DNA of 64,000 nucleotides from Novosphingobium sp. (GTDB lineage Bacteria > Pseudomonadota > Alphaproteobacteria > Sphingomonadales > Sphingomonadaceae), in assembly GCA_017745295.1 (NCBI GenBank), contig JAGHZR010000016.1, forward strand, positions 1 to 64,000, given 5' to 3'. Below, one piece after another: positions 1-10,819 of this stretch. Each line of letters opens with the position of its first letter. Position 1 is the stretch's first letter. The translations under genes were made by a program, and so were the position numbers. The notes under the pieces were generated by a model. That model made no database searches, was not told the origin of the DNA, and saw only the letters and a program-made list of their open reading frames with translations.

Positions 1-175
1 CCTGCGCTGAAATTATTTTGAGTCTTTGTCAGGCTCACGCCTGAAGCGGCACCGGCCCACGCCCCCACCCGACCTCCCATCCAGGATACACTGTTGTGGG
101 AGGTCGGGTGGGGGCGTGGGCCGGTGCCGCTTCAGGCGTGAGCCTGACAAAGACTCAAAATAATTTCAGCGCAGG
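1..175. repeat. 79-bp perfect inverted repeat (giant palindrome)
   Basis: Bases 1-79 are the exact reverse complement of 97-175, separated by a 17-base spacer (80-96). I paired both ends and stretches of the arms base by base and found no mismatch. The outer end coincides with the first base of the window, so the palindrome may continue further left. The right arm runs without a break into the unique sequence before the first gene. It could be a genuine cruciform-forming element or a fold-back artefact at a contig end. The sequence alone cannot decide. Confidence 0.9.
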
Positions 176-231
176 TTCAGACGAACCGTGTCATACCGTC
201 GATCTAGGGTTGGGAAAGTGAGGTAAAGACC

Positions 232-648
232 ATGTCACTGAAGCATGTCGTCGGCGCCACGCTGATCGCAGCAAGCCTGCTTGCCGCGCCCACCGTGTAC
301 GCCAAGCAAAAACTGACCGGCGAGCAGCAACTCGCCAAGATCCTCGATGGCCGCGTGGCCGGCAAGCCGGTGAGCTGTATTCCGCTCAACCAGTCGCAAA
401 GCACGCAGATCATCGACAAGACGGCCATCGTCTACCGGGTCGGCGGCACCTATTACGTGAACCGGCCGACCAACGCCGATACGCTGGATTCGGACGATAT
501 CCTGGTCACGAAGCTCTATTCGAGCCAGCTCTGCCGCCTCGATACCGTCCAGCTTCGCGACCGGACCACGCCGAGCATGTGGAACGGATTCGTGGGCTTG
601 CAGGACTTCGTGCCCTATACGAAGCCGAAGACCACGGCTTCGAGGTAA
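232..648 (+). CDS. small exported protein of unknown function
   Basis: A 138-residue protein with a clear signal peptide (about residues 1-24, hydrophobic core then VYA before KQ). The mature part has two cysteines (C49, C101) that could form a disulphide, and segments such as TAIVYRVGGTYYVNRP and DDILVTKLYSSQLC. Proteins with this look are, as far as I recall, common in sphingomonads and have no known activity. The start is supported by a GA-rich stretch about 8 bases upstream. An intrinsic terminator follows directly, so the gene is probably monocistronic. It lies immediately right of the giant palindrome, whose right arm ends 56 bases before the start codon. Confidence 0.8.
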   Translation: MSLKHVVGATLIAASLLAAPTVYAKQKLTGEQQLAKILDGRVAGKPVSCIPLNQSQSTQIIDKTAIVYRVGGTYYVNRPTNADTLDSDDILVTKLYSSQLCRLDTVQLRDRTTPSMWNGFVGLQDFVPYTKPKTTASR

Positions 649-670
649 GACGAACGCGACAATTCCGGGA

Positions 671-703
671 AAGCGGTCGGGCGCAAAGCCCCGACCGCTT
701 TTA
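671..703 (+). terminator. intrinsic terminator
   Basis: An 11-bp stem (671-681 with 690-700) with an 8-base loop is followed by TTTT. It lies 22 bases after the stop of the small exported protein gene and reads in the same direction. Confidence 0.85.
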
Positions 704-957
704 CCTGCGTCATCGCTCGTCGAACCGCCGCCTCGCGCAAACATGTCCTGCACCGCCTAGCCGAGTGCTGCGTTGCCCTCCGAAGCCTCGACGTTTTCGC
801 CCCGCACCATCCGTTGCCCCCCGACGGCGACGAGCTTGCGCCACGGCAAAGTAACAGACCCAGCCGCGATGCCTTGCGAAAAGCAAGGAACTCCTTGCAG
901 CGCTTCGCCCGCCGTGTACCTGCCATGGCCGAGCCGAACACAAGCAAGGACACCCCC

Positions 958-1449
958 ATGGCCCTCGCCCGCAGCAAGATGCCCTCGCCGGTGGGCGAAC
1001 TGACCCTGATCGCCAGCGAGGCCGGACTCGTCGCCGTGCTCTGGGAAAACGACGATCCCGCGCGTGTCAGGCTGGCCGATGTGAAGGACGAAGCCGACCA
1101 TCCGGTCCTCACCCGCACCGCCGTGCAACTGGCCGAGTACTTCGCCGGAGAGCGCCGCGCGTTCGACCTCCCGCTGGACTTTCGCGGCACCGATTTCCAG
1201 AAAAGCGTCTGGGCGCAGCTTCTGGCCATCCCTTTCGGCGAGACCCGCAGCTACGGCGAGATCGCCCGAAACCTCGGCAACCCCACCGCCAGCCGCGCGG
1301 TCGGCGCCGCAAACGGCCGGAATCCGATCTCGATCATCGCCCCCTGCCACCGGGTGGTCGGCGCCAGCGGTTCGCTTACCGGGTTTGCCGGAGGGCTGGA
1401 GGCCAAGGCCTTTTTGCTGAAGCTGGAAGGCCCGAAACTCCTGCTCTGA
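958..1449 (+). CDS. ogt: methylated-DNA--protein-cysteine methyltransferase
   Basis: A 163-residue suicide methyltransferase that removes alkyl groups from O6-alkylguanine (and O4-alkylthymine) in DNA by transfer to its own cysteine. The family signature PCHRV is present at residues 129-133 with the acceptor C130, preceded by the helix-turn-helix DNA-binding part (SYGEIARNLG, TASRAVGAANGRNP) that carries the arginine finger. Length is normal for single-domain Ogt; there is no Ada regulatory domain. I chose the ATG at 958 because AAGGA lies 7 bases upstream. In-frame ATGs at 814 and 925 would add a tail without family resemblance. It is convergent with guaA and shares a two-way terminator with it. 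Confidence 0.93.
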   Translation: MALARSKMPSPVGELTLIASEAGLVAVLWENDDPARVRLADVKDEADHPVLTRTAVQLAEYFAGERRAFDLPLDFRGTDFQKSVWAQLLAIPFGETRSYGEIARNLGNPTASRAVGAANGRNPISIIAPCHRVVGASGSLTGFAGGLEAKAFLLKLEGPKLLL

Positions 1450-1453
1450 AACG

Positions 1454-1490
1454 GAAAGAGCCGGCCTCCCCAAGGGACACCGGCTCTTTC
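1454..1490. terminator. bidirectional terminator between ogt and guaA
   Basis: An 11-bp stem (1454-1464 with 1480-1490) whose outer part is A-rich on the left and T-rich on the right, so it can end transcripts arriving from ogt (+) and guaA (-). Confidence 0.8.
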
Positions 1491-1513
1491 GCGAATTCAG
1501 GGTGCGGCGGGGA

Positions 1514-3094
1514 TCACTCCCACTCGATCGTGCCCGGCGGCTTCGAGGTGTAGTCGTAGACCACGCGGTTGATGCCCTTGACCTCGTTGATGATACGGGT
1601 TGCGACGCGCGAAAGGAACGCGGCGTCGAACGGGTAGATGTCGGCGGTCATGCCGTCGGTCGAGGTGACGGCGCGCAGGCCGCAGACGCTATCGTAAGTG
1701 CGGCCGTCGCCCATGACACCCACGGTCTTCACCGGCAGCAGCACCGCGAAAGCCTGCCAGATCGCATCGTAGAGACCCGCGTTGCGGATTTCCTCAAGGT
1801 AGATCGCATCGGCCTTGCGCAGGATGTCGCAGCGTTCGCGCGTCACTTCGCCGGGGATGCGGATCGCCAGGCCCGGTCCGGGGAACGGGTGGCGGCCCAC
1901 GAAGATCTCGGGCAGACCGAGTTCGCGTCCCAGCACGCGGACCTCGTCCTTGAACAGTTCGCGCAGCGGCTCGACGAGCTGCATGTTCATGCGCTCGGGC
2001 AGGCCGCCAACGTTGTGGTGGCTCTTGATCGTCACCGAAGGACCGCCGGTGAACGAGACCGATTCGATCACGTCCGGATAGAGCGTGCCCTGTGCCAGGA
2101 ACTGCGCGCCGCCGATCTTCTTCGCTTCGTCCTCGAAGACGTCGATGAAGGTCTTGCCGATGAACTTGCGCTTGGCCTCGGGGTCGGTGACACCTTCAAG
2201 CCCCTTGAGGAACAGCGTCGAGGCATCGACGTGGACCAGCGGGATGTTGTAGTGACCGCGGAACAGGCTGACGACCTGCTCGGCCTCACCCATGCGCAGC
2301 ACGCCGCCGTCGACGAAGACGCAGGTCAGCTGGTCGCCGATCGCCTCGTGGATCAGCAGCGCGGCCACCGCCGAATCGACGCCGCCCGACAGACCGCAGA
2401 TCACGCGCTTGTCGCCGACTTGCGCGCGGATTTCCTCGATCTTGGTCTTGCGGAACTCGGCCATGGTCCAGTCGCCGGCAAGGCCGCAGACATGGCGGAC
2501 GAAGTTCTTCAGCAGCTTGCCGCCGTCGGGCGTGTGCACGACTTCGGGGTGGAACTGCATCGCGTAGATGCGCTTCTCGTCGTTGGCGATCACCGCGAAG
2601 GGTGCACCCGCGCTCGATGCCACCGGACGGAAACCGGGGGCGAGGCTGGTCACCTTGTCGCCGTGGCTCATCCACACCTGATGACTTTCGCCCTTGGCCC
2701 AGAGACCGTCGAACAGCGCGCAATCGTCACCGATCTCGATGAAAGCGCGGCCGAATTCACCCGAATCGCCGGACAGCACTTCGCCGCCGAGCTGGTGCAT
2801 CAGCGACTGCTGGCCATAGCAGATGCCGAGCAGCGGCAACCCGCTTTCGAGGATTTCCGCCGGAATGCGCGGGCCGTTCTCGTCGAGCACCGAGGCGGGC
2901 GATCCAGACAGGATCACGCCTGCCGGGTTCATGCGGGCGAAGGCTTCCTTCGCGGCATTGAACGGGGCGATTTCGGAATAGACGCCGGCTTCGCGCACGC
3001 GGCGCGCGATAAGCTGCGTTACCTGACTGCCGAAATCGACGATCAGGATGGAATCGGACGTCTGCGTGGTCTGGTCAGGAGTCGGATTAGTCAT
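1514..3094 (-). CDS. guaA: GMP synthase (glutamine-hydrolysing)
   Basis: A 526-residue cytoplasmic enzyme that converts XMP, ATP and glutamine to GMP, the last step of guanine nucleotide synthesis. Domains run in the usual order. An N-terminal class I glutamine amidotransferase has its nucleophile in GICYGQQ (C92) and its His/Glu pair in QFHPEV (H182, E184). An ATP pyrophosphatase domain follows with the P-loop SGGVDS (236-241), and then the C-terminal dimerisation domain ending in KPPGTIEWE. Length and motifs are complete. The gene is transcribed leftward, alone, with guaB not nearby. The region upstream (3095-3314) also has to serve the divergent 26-residue peptide gene. Confidence 0.98.
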   Translation of the reverse strand: MTNPTPDQTTQTSDSILIVDFGSQVTQLIARRVREAGVYSEIAPFNAAKEAFARMNPAGVILSGSPASVLDENGPRIPAEILESGLPLLGICYGQQSLMHQLGGEVLSGDSGEFGRAFIEIGDDCALFDGLWAKGESHQVWMSHGDKVTSLAPGFRPVASSAGAPFAVIANDEKRIYAMQFHPEVVHTPDGGKLLKNFVRHVCGLAGDWTMAEFRKTKIEEIRAQVGDKRVICGLSGGVDSAVAALLIHEAIGDQLTCVFVDGGVLRMGEAEQVVSLFRGHYNIPLVHVDASTLFLKGLEGVTDPEAKRKFIGKTFIDVFEDEAKKIGGAQFLAQGTLYPDVIESVSFTGGPSVTIKSHHNVGGLPERMNMQLVEPLRELFKDEVRVLGRELGLPEIFVGRHPFPGPGLAIRIPGEVTRERCDILRKADAIYLEEIRNAGLYDAIWQAFAVLLPVKTVGVMGDGRTYDSVCGLRAVTSTDGMTADIYPFDAAFLSRVATRIINEVKGINRVVYDYTSKPPGTIEWE

Positions 3095-3314
3095 GGCCGG
3101 CCACTATAGCGGGTTCGCGTGGGTGTCCAGTACAGCGCGCCCGATTTCAGGCGCGTCCCCGAAACACCGATTTGATTGCATTTCTTGCAAGCAAGATTGT
3201 TGCTTTTGACGTTGCGAAAATTCCAACAACACCTATCTCGCACTTGCAGCATGAGCGACGAGAAGAGCCGTGCATGCGATAAAAACAAAACAAGATGTTT
3301 GCAGGAGCATTTCA

Positions 3315-3395
3315 ATGACCATCGTCGAAAAGACGTTCGGTTTTGCCGCAGCGCTGGGTGTGAGCGCTCTGGCATTTGCCGTCACCCTCATCTGA
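3315..3395 (+). CDS. 26-residue hydrophobic peptide (candidate small membrane protein)
   Basis: The reading frame ATG-TGA encodes MTIVEKTFGFAAALGVSALA followed by FAVTLI. It has a short polar head with one Lys-Glu-Lys cluster, then an uninterrupted hydrophobic stretch long enough for a single membrane span. AGGAG sits 7 bases before the ATG (3303-3307), and a strong intrinsic terminator follows 26 bases after the stop, which together argue for a real mRNA. It is divergent from guaA. I do not recognise a family. It could alternatively be a leader peptide, but no gene follows the terminator in the same direction until gyrB. Confidence 0.6.
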   Translation: MTIVEKTFGFAAALGVSALAFAVTLI

Positions 3396-3420
3396 GGGTC
3401 GGCAATTCCGACTAGACAGA

Positions 3421-3447
3421 AGGGCGGCCCGAGTGGCCGCCTTTTTT
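3421..3447 (+). terminator. intrinsic terminator after the small peptide gene
   Basis: A 7-bp GC stem (3423-3429 with 3435-3441), loop CGAGT, then six T. It is well placed to end the 26-residue peptide transcript and is weaker in the opposite direction, where no T run follows. Confidence 0.9.
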
Positions 3448-3481
3448 GTTTTCCTTCAATATGTTGGTTTTCGGATCTTGC

Positions 3482-4552
3482 TCAGGACCGCGGCGAGGCC
3501 GGGACTGGCAAAATAGTGACGGGATCCACCGCCCCGGGTGGGGCAGCGGGAGATGGAGACTTCGTTTGCGAGACATCCAAAGAGAGAGGTTCGGCCTGAG
3601 GCTGGAAAGCGAGGGCGCCACAGGACTGGAGCCGCATCGCCTTGCTCTCCTCGATATATTTGGAATCCGTAGTGGAAATTGTCGGAAGGCGCACACAGGC
3701 GGCCCGTGCAATTCGGAACATTGCATGGAAAGCCGCTGGCCTCAGCCTTACGGGAAAGCGCTCCCCTCCCACCGTGTCGCCGTCGAACAATTCGGTCTGC
3801 GACAGCCCCAGGCACTGGGCCGCCGCCCGGACTGTATCGCGTTCCTCATTGAAAGAACCAATCCGTTCTCCGGAATAGGAAAGATCATGCCCGCATGATT
3901 GCAGCATCGAGGCTGCCATGGCTTCCGTTCCCGAGCGATAGACGCCCGCGCCGCGATGAAATGCGCTGGCGAGATCACGAAAGGTCTTCGTCAGCGACCA
4001 CATTGCGGAAAGTGCATCCCCCTTGCTGACGTCACTTAAAAACTTCCGAGCCTTGTCGGTCGGCAGGGAAGTCAGCATGGCCCGGATGACACGGGATTCG
4101 ATCCGAGCCATATGGTTTTCGAAATTGACAAAATACCCGCTGCAGTTCTCGTCGTCAGCGGGAGTCTCGTCGAGTGTCCAGCCTGCATCGGCAGCGCTCT
4201 CAAAGCCACGGTCGATAATACAGGTCTTGCGGATCAGGCCGTTCGCTTCCCTGACCGGGAAACCCGCATCTGCCGCCGCGAAATTGATTTCTCGCGAGGC
4301 TTCGGCCAATTGACGAGCAAAGGCGTCGGCATCCTGAGGGTCAACGGAACTCTCACCGATCCGAGCAGCCACGGCCACCATCAGAGTCGCGCGCCAAAGC
4401 TGGATATGTTTGGAACGGGAAGCGTCGAACGTCCGCTGATCCAACAGCTTCCCCGGATAACCTCCGGGATGCCGTAAATCGTGACGGACAGCCCCGCATC
4501 CTGAAGCCATGAGCAAACACAGCGCGGCACAAGCCCCGACCAATCTCTTCAT
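3482..4552 (-). CDS. putative lipoprotein of unknown function
   Basis: A 356-residue protein beginning with a lipoprotein-type signal (MKRLVGACAALCLLMASGC), predicted acylated Cys at residue 19. The rest is soluble and mostly helical, with several cysteines (CIID, NCSGY, QSCGHD, QCLGL, ACVRL, QSCGAL) that could form disulphides in the periplasm, and a Pro/Ser-rich tail. I recognise no domain. The gene is visibly richer in A+T than guaA and gyrB on either side and uses rarer codons, which suggests later acquisition or weak expression. It is convergent with the small peptide gene and divergent from gyrB. Confidence 0.75.
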   Translation of the reverse strand: MKRLVGACAALCLLMASGCGAVRHDLRHPGGYPGKLLDQRTFDASRSKHIQLWRATLMVAVAARIGESSVDPQDADAFARQLAEASREINFAAADAGFPVREANGLIRKTCIIDRGFESAADAGWTLDETPADDENCSGYFVNFENHMARIESRVIRAMLTSLPTDKARKFLSDVSKGDALSAMWSLTKTFRDLASAFHRGAGVYRSGTEAMAASMLQSCGHDLSYSGERIGSFNEERDTVRAAAQCLGLSQTELFDGDTVGGERFPVRLRPAAFHAMFRIARAACVRLPTISTTDSKYIEESKAMRLQSCGALAFQPQAEPLSLDVSQTKSPSPAAPPGAVDPVTILPVPASPRS

Positions 4553-7347
<2,795 letters not shown>

Positions 7348-7355
7348 TGGCCTTC

Positions 7356-7390
7356 AGGAAAACGGTTTCCCGAAAAGAAACCGTTTTCCT
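7356..7390 (+). terminator. hairpin terminator after gyrB
   Basis: A 14-bp perfect stem (7356-7369 with 7377-7390) starts 8 bases after the gyrB stop. The descending arm contains TTTT, though no separate T tract follows. Confidence 0.65.
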
Positions 7391-7443
7391 ACAACCCTGC
7401 ATCCGGCTTACTTGATCGGCCTTTCTCAACCAAGGAGAGGCCG

Positions 7444-8034
7444 ATGTTCCATCGCAAGCCGATTTTCGACGAAGTGCGCCTGCTGCTCGGGCGCGGATTC
7501 ACGGCGCAGGAAGTCTCCAAACTCGACCGGGCGATCGATGCGGCGCTCGCTGCAACAGACGCCTCCAGCCGTTTCGTGCTCGGCTCCGCAGGCCGGGCGC
7601 TGATCCGGAAATGGGAAGGCTGTGCCAGACGCCGCGCCGACGGGCTTTTCGAGGCCTATCCTGACCCCGGCAGCAGGGACGGCAAGCCCTGGACGATCGG
7701 CTGGGGCTCCACCGGAACCGACATAGGGCCGGGAACGGTCTGGACCCAGGCCCAGTGCGACGCCCGCTTCGATAGCGAGATCGTCCGCTATGTCCGCGAG
7801 GTCATCGCCGCCATCGGCGATGCCGCCACTTCGCCCGGCCAGTTCGATGCGCTCGTCTCGTTCCACTACAACACCGGAGCCATCGCCAAGGCCACGCTGA
7901 CGAAACTGCACCGTCAGGGCCGCTTCGCCGCAGCCGCTGCCGAGTTCGGCAAGTGGATCTACAACGACGGGAAAGTGCTTGAGGGCTTGAAACGGCGGCG
8001 CGCCGAAGAGGCCGCACTCTACGCGGCCGGATAA
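7444..8034 (+). CDS. phage-type lysozyme (GH24 muramidase)
   Basis: A 196-residue protein. From about residue 50 it matches the T4/P22-type lysozyme fold: catalytic Glu in RKWEGC (E58), then YPDPG (D74) and WTIGWGST (T84) forming the usual Glu-Asp-Thr set, then FDALVSFHYNTG and a C-terminal GLKRRRAEE segment. It should cleave the glycan backbone of peptidoglycan. The first 45-50 residues are an extra helical region. There is no signal peptide and no holin or other phage gene nearby, so it looks like a stranded or domesticated endolysin. AGGAGAGG lies a few bases before the ATG. It is convergent with bpt. Confidence 0.88.
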   Translation: MFHRKPIFDEVRLLLGRGFTAQEVSKLDRAIDAALAATDASSRFVLGSAGRALIRKWEGCARRRADGLFEAYPDPGSRDGKPWTIGWGSTGTDIGPGTVWTQAQCDARFDSEIVRYVREVIAAIGDAATSPGQFDALVSFHYNTGAIAKATLTKLHRQGRFAAAAAEFGKWIYNDGKVLEGLKRRRAEEAALYAAG

Positions 8035-8045
8035 CTCGAACAGGC

Positions 8046-8885
8046 CTACTGCGTGATCGAGGGAACGCCGTCCTTGCGCGCACCCTCGTTCACGTCGTCG
8101 CGGCTGCGCGGATTGGCGACGGCCGCCGAGATCAGGCGGTCCTGCTCGACCGGCGAAAAGCGCTCCCAGCCCGCGCGGCCCAGCTTTTCCATCGGACGGA
8201 AGCGCACCTTGTACTGCATGCGCGGCGCGCCTTCGACCCAGTAGCCGAGATAGACGTAGGCCAGCTCCATTTCCGCGGCGCGGCGGATGTGGTCGAGAAT
8301 GATGTAGGTGCCCAGTCCCTGACGGCCCTCGTGATGGGGATCGTAGAAGCTGTAGATCATCGACAGCCCGTCACACTGGCGGTCGGTGAGGCAGGCCCCG
8401 ACCAGTCGGCCGGGAGTCACGCCGTCTTCCGAAGGCTCGCGATATTCGATCACGTAGCTGGTGACGGGGGTGTGCTCGACCATGTCCGCGAAGTCGACTT
8501 CGTCCATCGAGGTCATGCCGCCTTCAGGATGGCGCACGGAGAGATAGCTCTGGAGCAGTTCGAACTGCTCGCTGGTCGACCAGGGGCGACAGACCGTGGC
8601 GACGAGATCGCCGTTGCGCTTCAGCAAGCGCTTCTGCGTGCCGGAGGGCATGAACTCATCGGCGACGACGCGAACCGAGACGCAGGCGTTGCAGTCGAGG
8701 CAGGAGGGGCGATAGGCGACGGTCTGGCTGCGGCGGAAGCCGATGCGGCCCAGCGCATCGTTGAGCGAATCGGCGTGAGGTCCCTTGAGTTCGGTAAAGA
8801 CCTTCCGCTCGCTGCGACCCGGCAGATAGGGGCAGGGAGCCGGGCTGGTCACGAAGAACCGGGGAAAGCGAACGGGTGCCGTCAC
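8046..8885 (-). CDS. bpt: aspartate/glutamate leucyltransferase (N-end rule)
   Basis: A 279-residue cytoplasmic enzyme that transfers leucine from Leu-tRNA to proteins bearing N-terminal Asp or Glu and so marks them for ClpS/ClpAP degradation. The N-terminal domain has the conserved cysteine cluster CPYL...CLDCNAC, and the C-terminal acyltransferase part shows [11 protein letters not shown] and [12 protein letters not shown] typical of the Ate1/Bpt family. The length matches bacterial Bpt. Start at 8885 gives the usual [14 protein letters not shown]. ilvA lies upstream on the same strand but 356 bases away, so cotranscription is uncertain. Confidence 0.93.
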   Translation of the reverse strand: MTAPVRFPRFFVTSPAPCPYLPGRSERKVFTELKGPHADSLNDALGRIGFRRSQTVAYRPSCLDCNACVSVRVVADEFMPSGTQKRLLKRNGDLVATVCRPWSTSEQFELLQSYLSVRHPEGGMTSMDEVDFADMVEHTPVTSYVIEYREPSEDGVTPGRLVGACLTDRQCDGLSMIYSFYDPHHEGRQGLGTYIILDHIRRAAEMELAYVYLGYWVEGAPRMQYKVRFRPMEKLGRAGWERFSPVEQDRLISAAVANPRSRDDVNEGARKDGVPSITQ

Positions 8886-9241
8886 GGACGAAACTGATCC
8901 TCTAGCGTGATGGAAGGCCGCCGCGACGCCGGCGATGCCTCCTTGTTAGCCCTGAATATGCATAGCCGGTGCGCCGGTTGAAAGCGTTTTAACCACGAAA
9001 CCTGCCCCACCTGCCCCGGAATCGAGACCAATTGGGTGGTGAATCCCCCCGGTTGTCCCGGATTGGTTCTTTCTCGCGGCAAGATGTTAGCAGAATGCGT
9101 GTGCGCAGTTAACGCCCGGACGCGCGCCCCCTCCCATGATGCGCCCCGATTCGCAATAAGGCCGATTCGCCATAAGGCGACGGGAAGCCTTTGCCGCCCG
9201 CCGCCTTATTGTAGACGAATTTTCGCGATTCGCAGGAGACG
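8886..9241 (-). other. 356-base gap between ilvA and bpt with a strong hairpin and direct repeats
   Basis: No convincing gene. At 9149-9163 and 9164-9178 a 15-base unit (GATTCGCNATAAGGC plus neighbours) is repeated in tandem with one difference. The second unit opens a hairpin: 9172-9184 pairs with 9197-9209, 13 bp with one mismatch and a 12-base loop. 9154-9162 can pair instead with 9203-9211, giving two mutually exclusive folds. No T tract follows on either strand, so it is not a simple terminator. On the minus strand it follows ilvA and precedes bpt. Confidence 0.55.
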
Positions 9242-10495
9242 CTACTCGGTCTCGACCTGCTTCACTTCGTAACCCTCGCGCCGCAGCGCCGCCACGAGCG
9301 CGTCAAGCTGCTCCTTGTCGCGCGCCTCGCACTCGATCTCGGTGACGAGGCCCTTGGCCGGAAGGTGGGTGAAGATCCGCTGGTGGAAGACCTCGATGAT
9401 GTTCACGTTATGCTCGTGGAACACCTTGGCCACCTTGAACAGCGCCCCCGCGCGGTCCTGAAGGCCGATCCGCAGACGGGCGAGACGGCCCGAGCGCGCA
9501 AGGTCACGCAGCAGCACGTTCGCCAGCAGGCGGGTGTCGATATTGCCGCCCGACAGCACGATGCCGACCTTGCGCCCCGCGAACAGCTCGCGATTCGCCA
9601 TGACCGCCGCGAGGCCGGTGGCGCCAGCACCCTCAACCAGCGTCTTCTCGATCTGGAGCAGCAGGGCCAGCGCGCTCTCGATACCCGATTCGCTCACCAG
9701 CAGGAACTCGTCGAGCAGCTCGCGCAGAACCGAGGAGGTGAACTGCCCTGGCGAGAACACGGCAATGCCTTCCGCCAGGGTATCGCCGCCGATCGGCAGG
9801 CTGGTGCCTTTCAGCAGGTTGTACATCGAAGGATAGAGCTGCGCCTCGACACCGACGAGGCGGATGTCCGGATTGATCGCCCGCGCCGCCGTGCCCATGC
9901 CGGTGGCGAGACCGCCGCCGCCGATCGGCAGGACCAGCGTGTCGAGGTCCGGCACGTCCTCCAGCATTTCCAGCGCCACGGTGCCCTGCCCCGCCGCGAC
10001 GTGCGGATGGTCGAAGGGATGGATGAACGTCAGGCCCAGTTCGGTTTCGAGCTTGCGGGCATGGGCATAGGCCTCGTCGAAGCTCTCGCCCTCGAGCACG
10101 ACCTTGCCGCCGACGCTCTCGGTCTGCATCACCTTCACCGTCGGCGTCGTGCGCGGCATCACGATCGTCACCGGCACGCCCAGACGGGTGCCGTGGTAGG
10201 ACAGTCCCTGCGCGTGGTTTCCGGCCGAAGCGGCGATCACGCCGCGCGACTTGCGTTCGTCATCGAGAAGCAGAAGGGCATTGAGGGCGCCGCGTTCCTT
10301 GTAGGCGGCGGTGAACTGAAGGTTTTCGAACTTGAGCCAGATATCGGCGCCGGTGATCGCGCTGAGCGTGGTGGAATGGAGCGTCGGAGTACGGACGATC
10401 TTGCCAATAATGCGCTCCGCCGCCGCACGAACGTCTTCGGCAGTCAGCGTGGCCTCTTCGGGCTCCGCAGCGATCTTGAGCAATGGCTGTTCCAT
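9242..10495 (-). CDS. ilvA: threonine ammonia-lyase with ACT domain
   Basis: A 417-residue PLP enzyme that deaminates threonine to 2-oxobutanoate, the entry to isoleucine synthesis. The N-terminal PLP fold shows the lysine in FTAAYKERGALN, and later the glycine-rich LPIGGGGLATG phosphate loop and VGVEAQLYPSM. The C-terminal about 80 residues form a single ACT domain (LRIGLQDRAGALFKVAKVF) for amino-acid feedback. This is the short, single-ACT type rather than the 510-residue enterobacterial form. I chose the ATG at 10495 because the family N-terminus begins there; longer in-frame extensions would run into an intergenic repeat. No ilv genes are adjacent. Confidence 0.93.
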   Translation of the reverse strand: MEQPLLKIAAEPEEATLTAEDVRAAAERIIGKIVRTPTLHSTTLSAITGADIWLKFENLQFTAAYKERGALNALLLLDDERKSRGVIAASAGNHAQGLSYHGTRLGVPVTIVMPRTTPTVKVMQTESVGGKVVLEGESFDEAYAHARKLETELGLTFIHPFDHPHVAAGQGTVALEMLEDVPDLDTLVLPIGGGGLATGMGTAARAINPDIRLVGVEAQLYPSMYNLLKGTSLPIGGDTLAEGIAVFSPGQFTSSVLRELLDEFLLVSESGIESALALLLQIEKTLVEGAGATGLAAVMANRELFAGRKVGIVLSGGNIDTRLLANVLLRDLARSGRLARLRIGLQDRAGALFKVAKVFHEHNVNIIEVFHQRIFTHLPAKGLVTEIECEARDKEQLDALVAALRREGYEVKQVETE

Positions 10496-10628
10496 GGTGG
10501 CGCGCCTAAAGGAAAGCGTGCCGAATGGAAAGCCGCGCGTTAGGAAAAATTCCCGACACCGTTTAACGCTGTAATATTGTTGTCCGAAATCGTGCAGGTA
10601 AACAAGGCGGATTTCATGTCTCCACGCC

Positions 10629-10708
10629 TCGTCATTGCGAGCGTAGCGAAGCAATCCAGAGCGTCATTGGCCAAACTCTGGATTGCTTCGCTACGCTCGC
10701 AATGACGA
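10629..10708. repeat. palindromic interspersed repeat with 33-bp arms
   Basis: 10629-10661 is the exact reverse complement of 10676-10708, with a 14-base spacer. The arm contains CATTGCGAGCGTAGCGAAGC. One arm alone recurs at 46902-46934, so this is a dispersed family and not a private terminator. It occupies the middle of the 324-base gap between ilvA and the divergent oxidoreductase gene. The rest of that gap (10496-10628, 10709-10819) shows no gene and presumably holds the two promoters. Confidence 0.9.
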
Positions 10709-10819
10709 AAAGGGGTCGGAGTGCCCGGCACGCAGCGAGATCACGAAGGAAAGCCGCTTTGGCGCATTTCTCTCCCCCAAGCGGTTTGCTTTCGTGCAAA
10801 AAGCGCTAGAACGATTGCC

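Noticed and set aside
1502..3109. A 535-codon open frame on the plus strand across guaA
   Set aside because: It is antisense to a complete guaA gene, has no recognisable domain, and its length follows from high G+C content in the third codon position of guaA.
7444..8034. Prophage
   Set aside because: Only one phage-type gene is present, flanked by ordinary chromosomal genes; no integrase, capsid or portal.
9036..9272. A 78-codon plus-strand frame in the ilvA-bpt gap
   Set aside because: No ribosome binding site, no family, and it runs into the antisense of ilvA.
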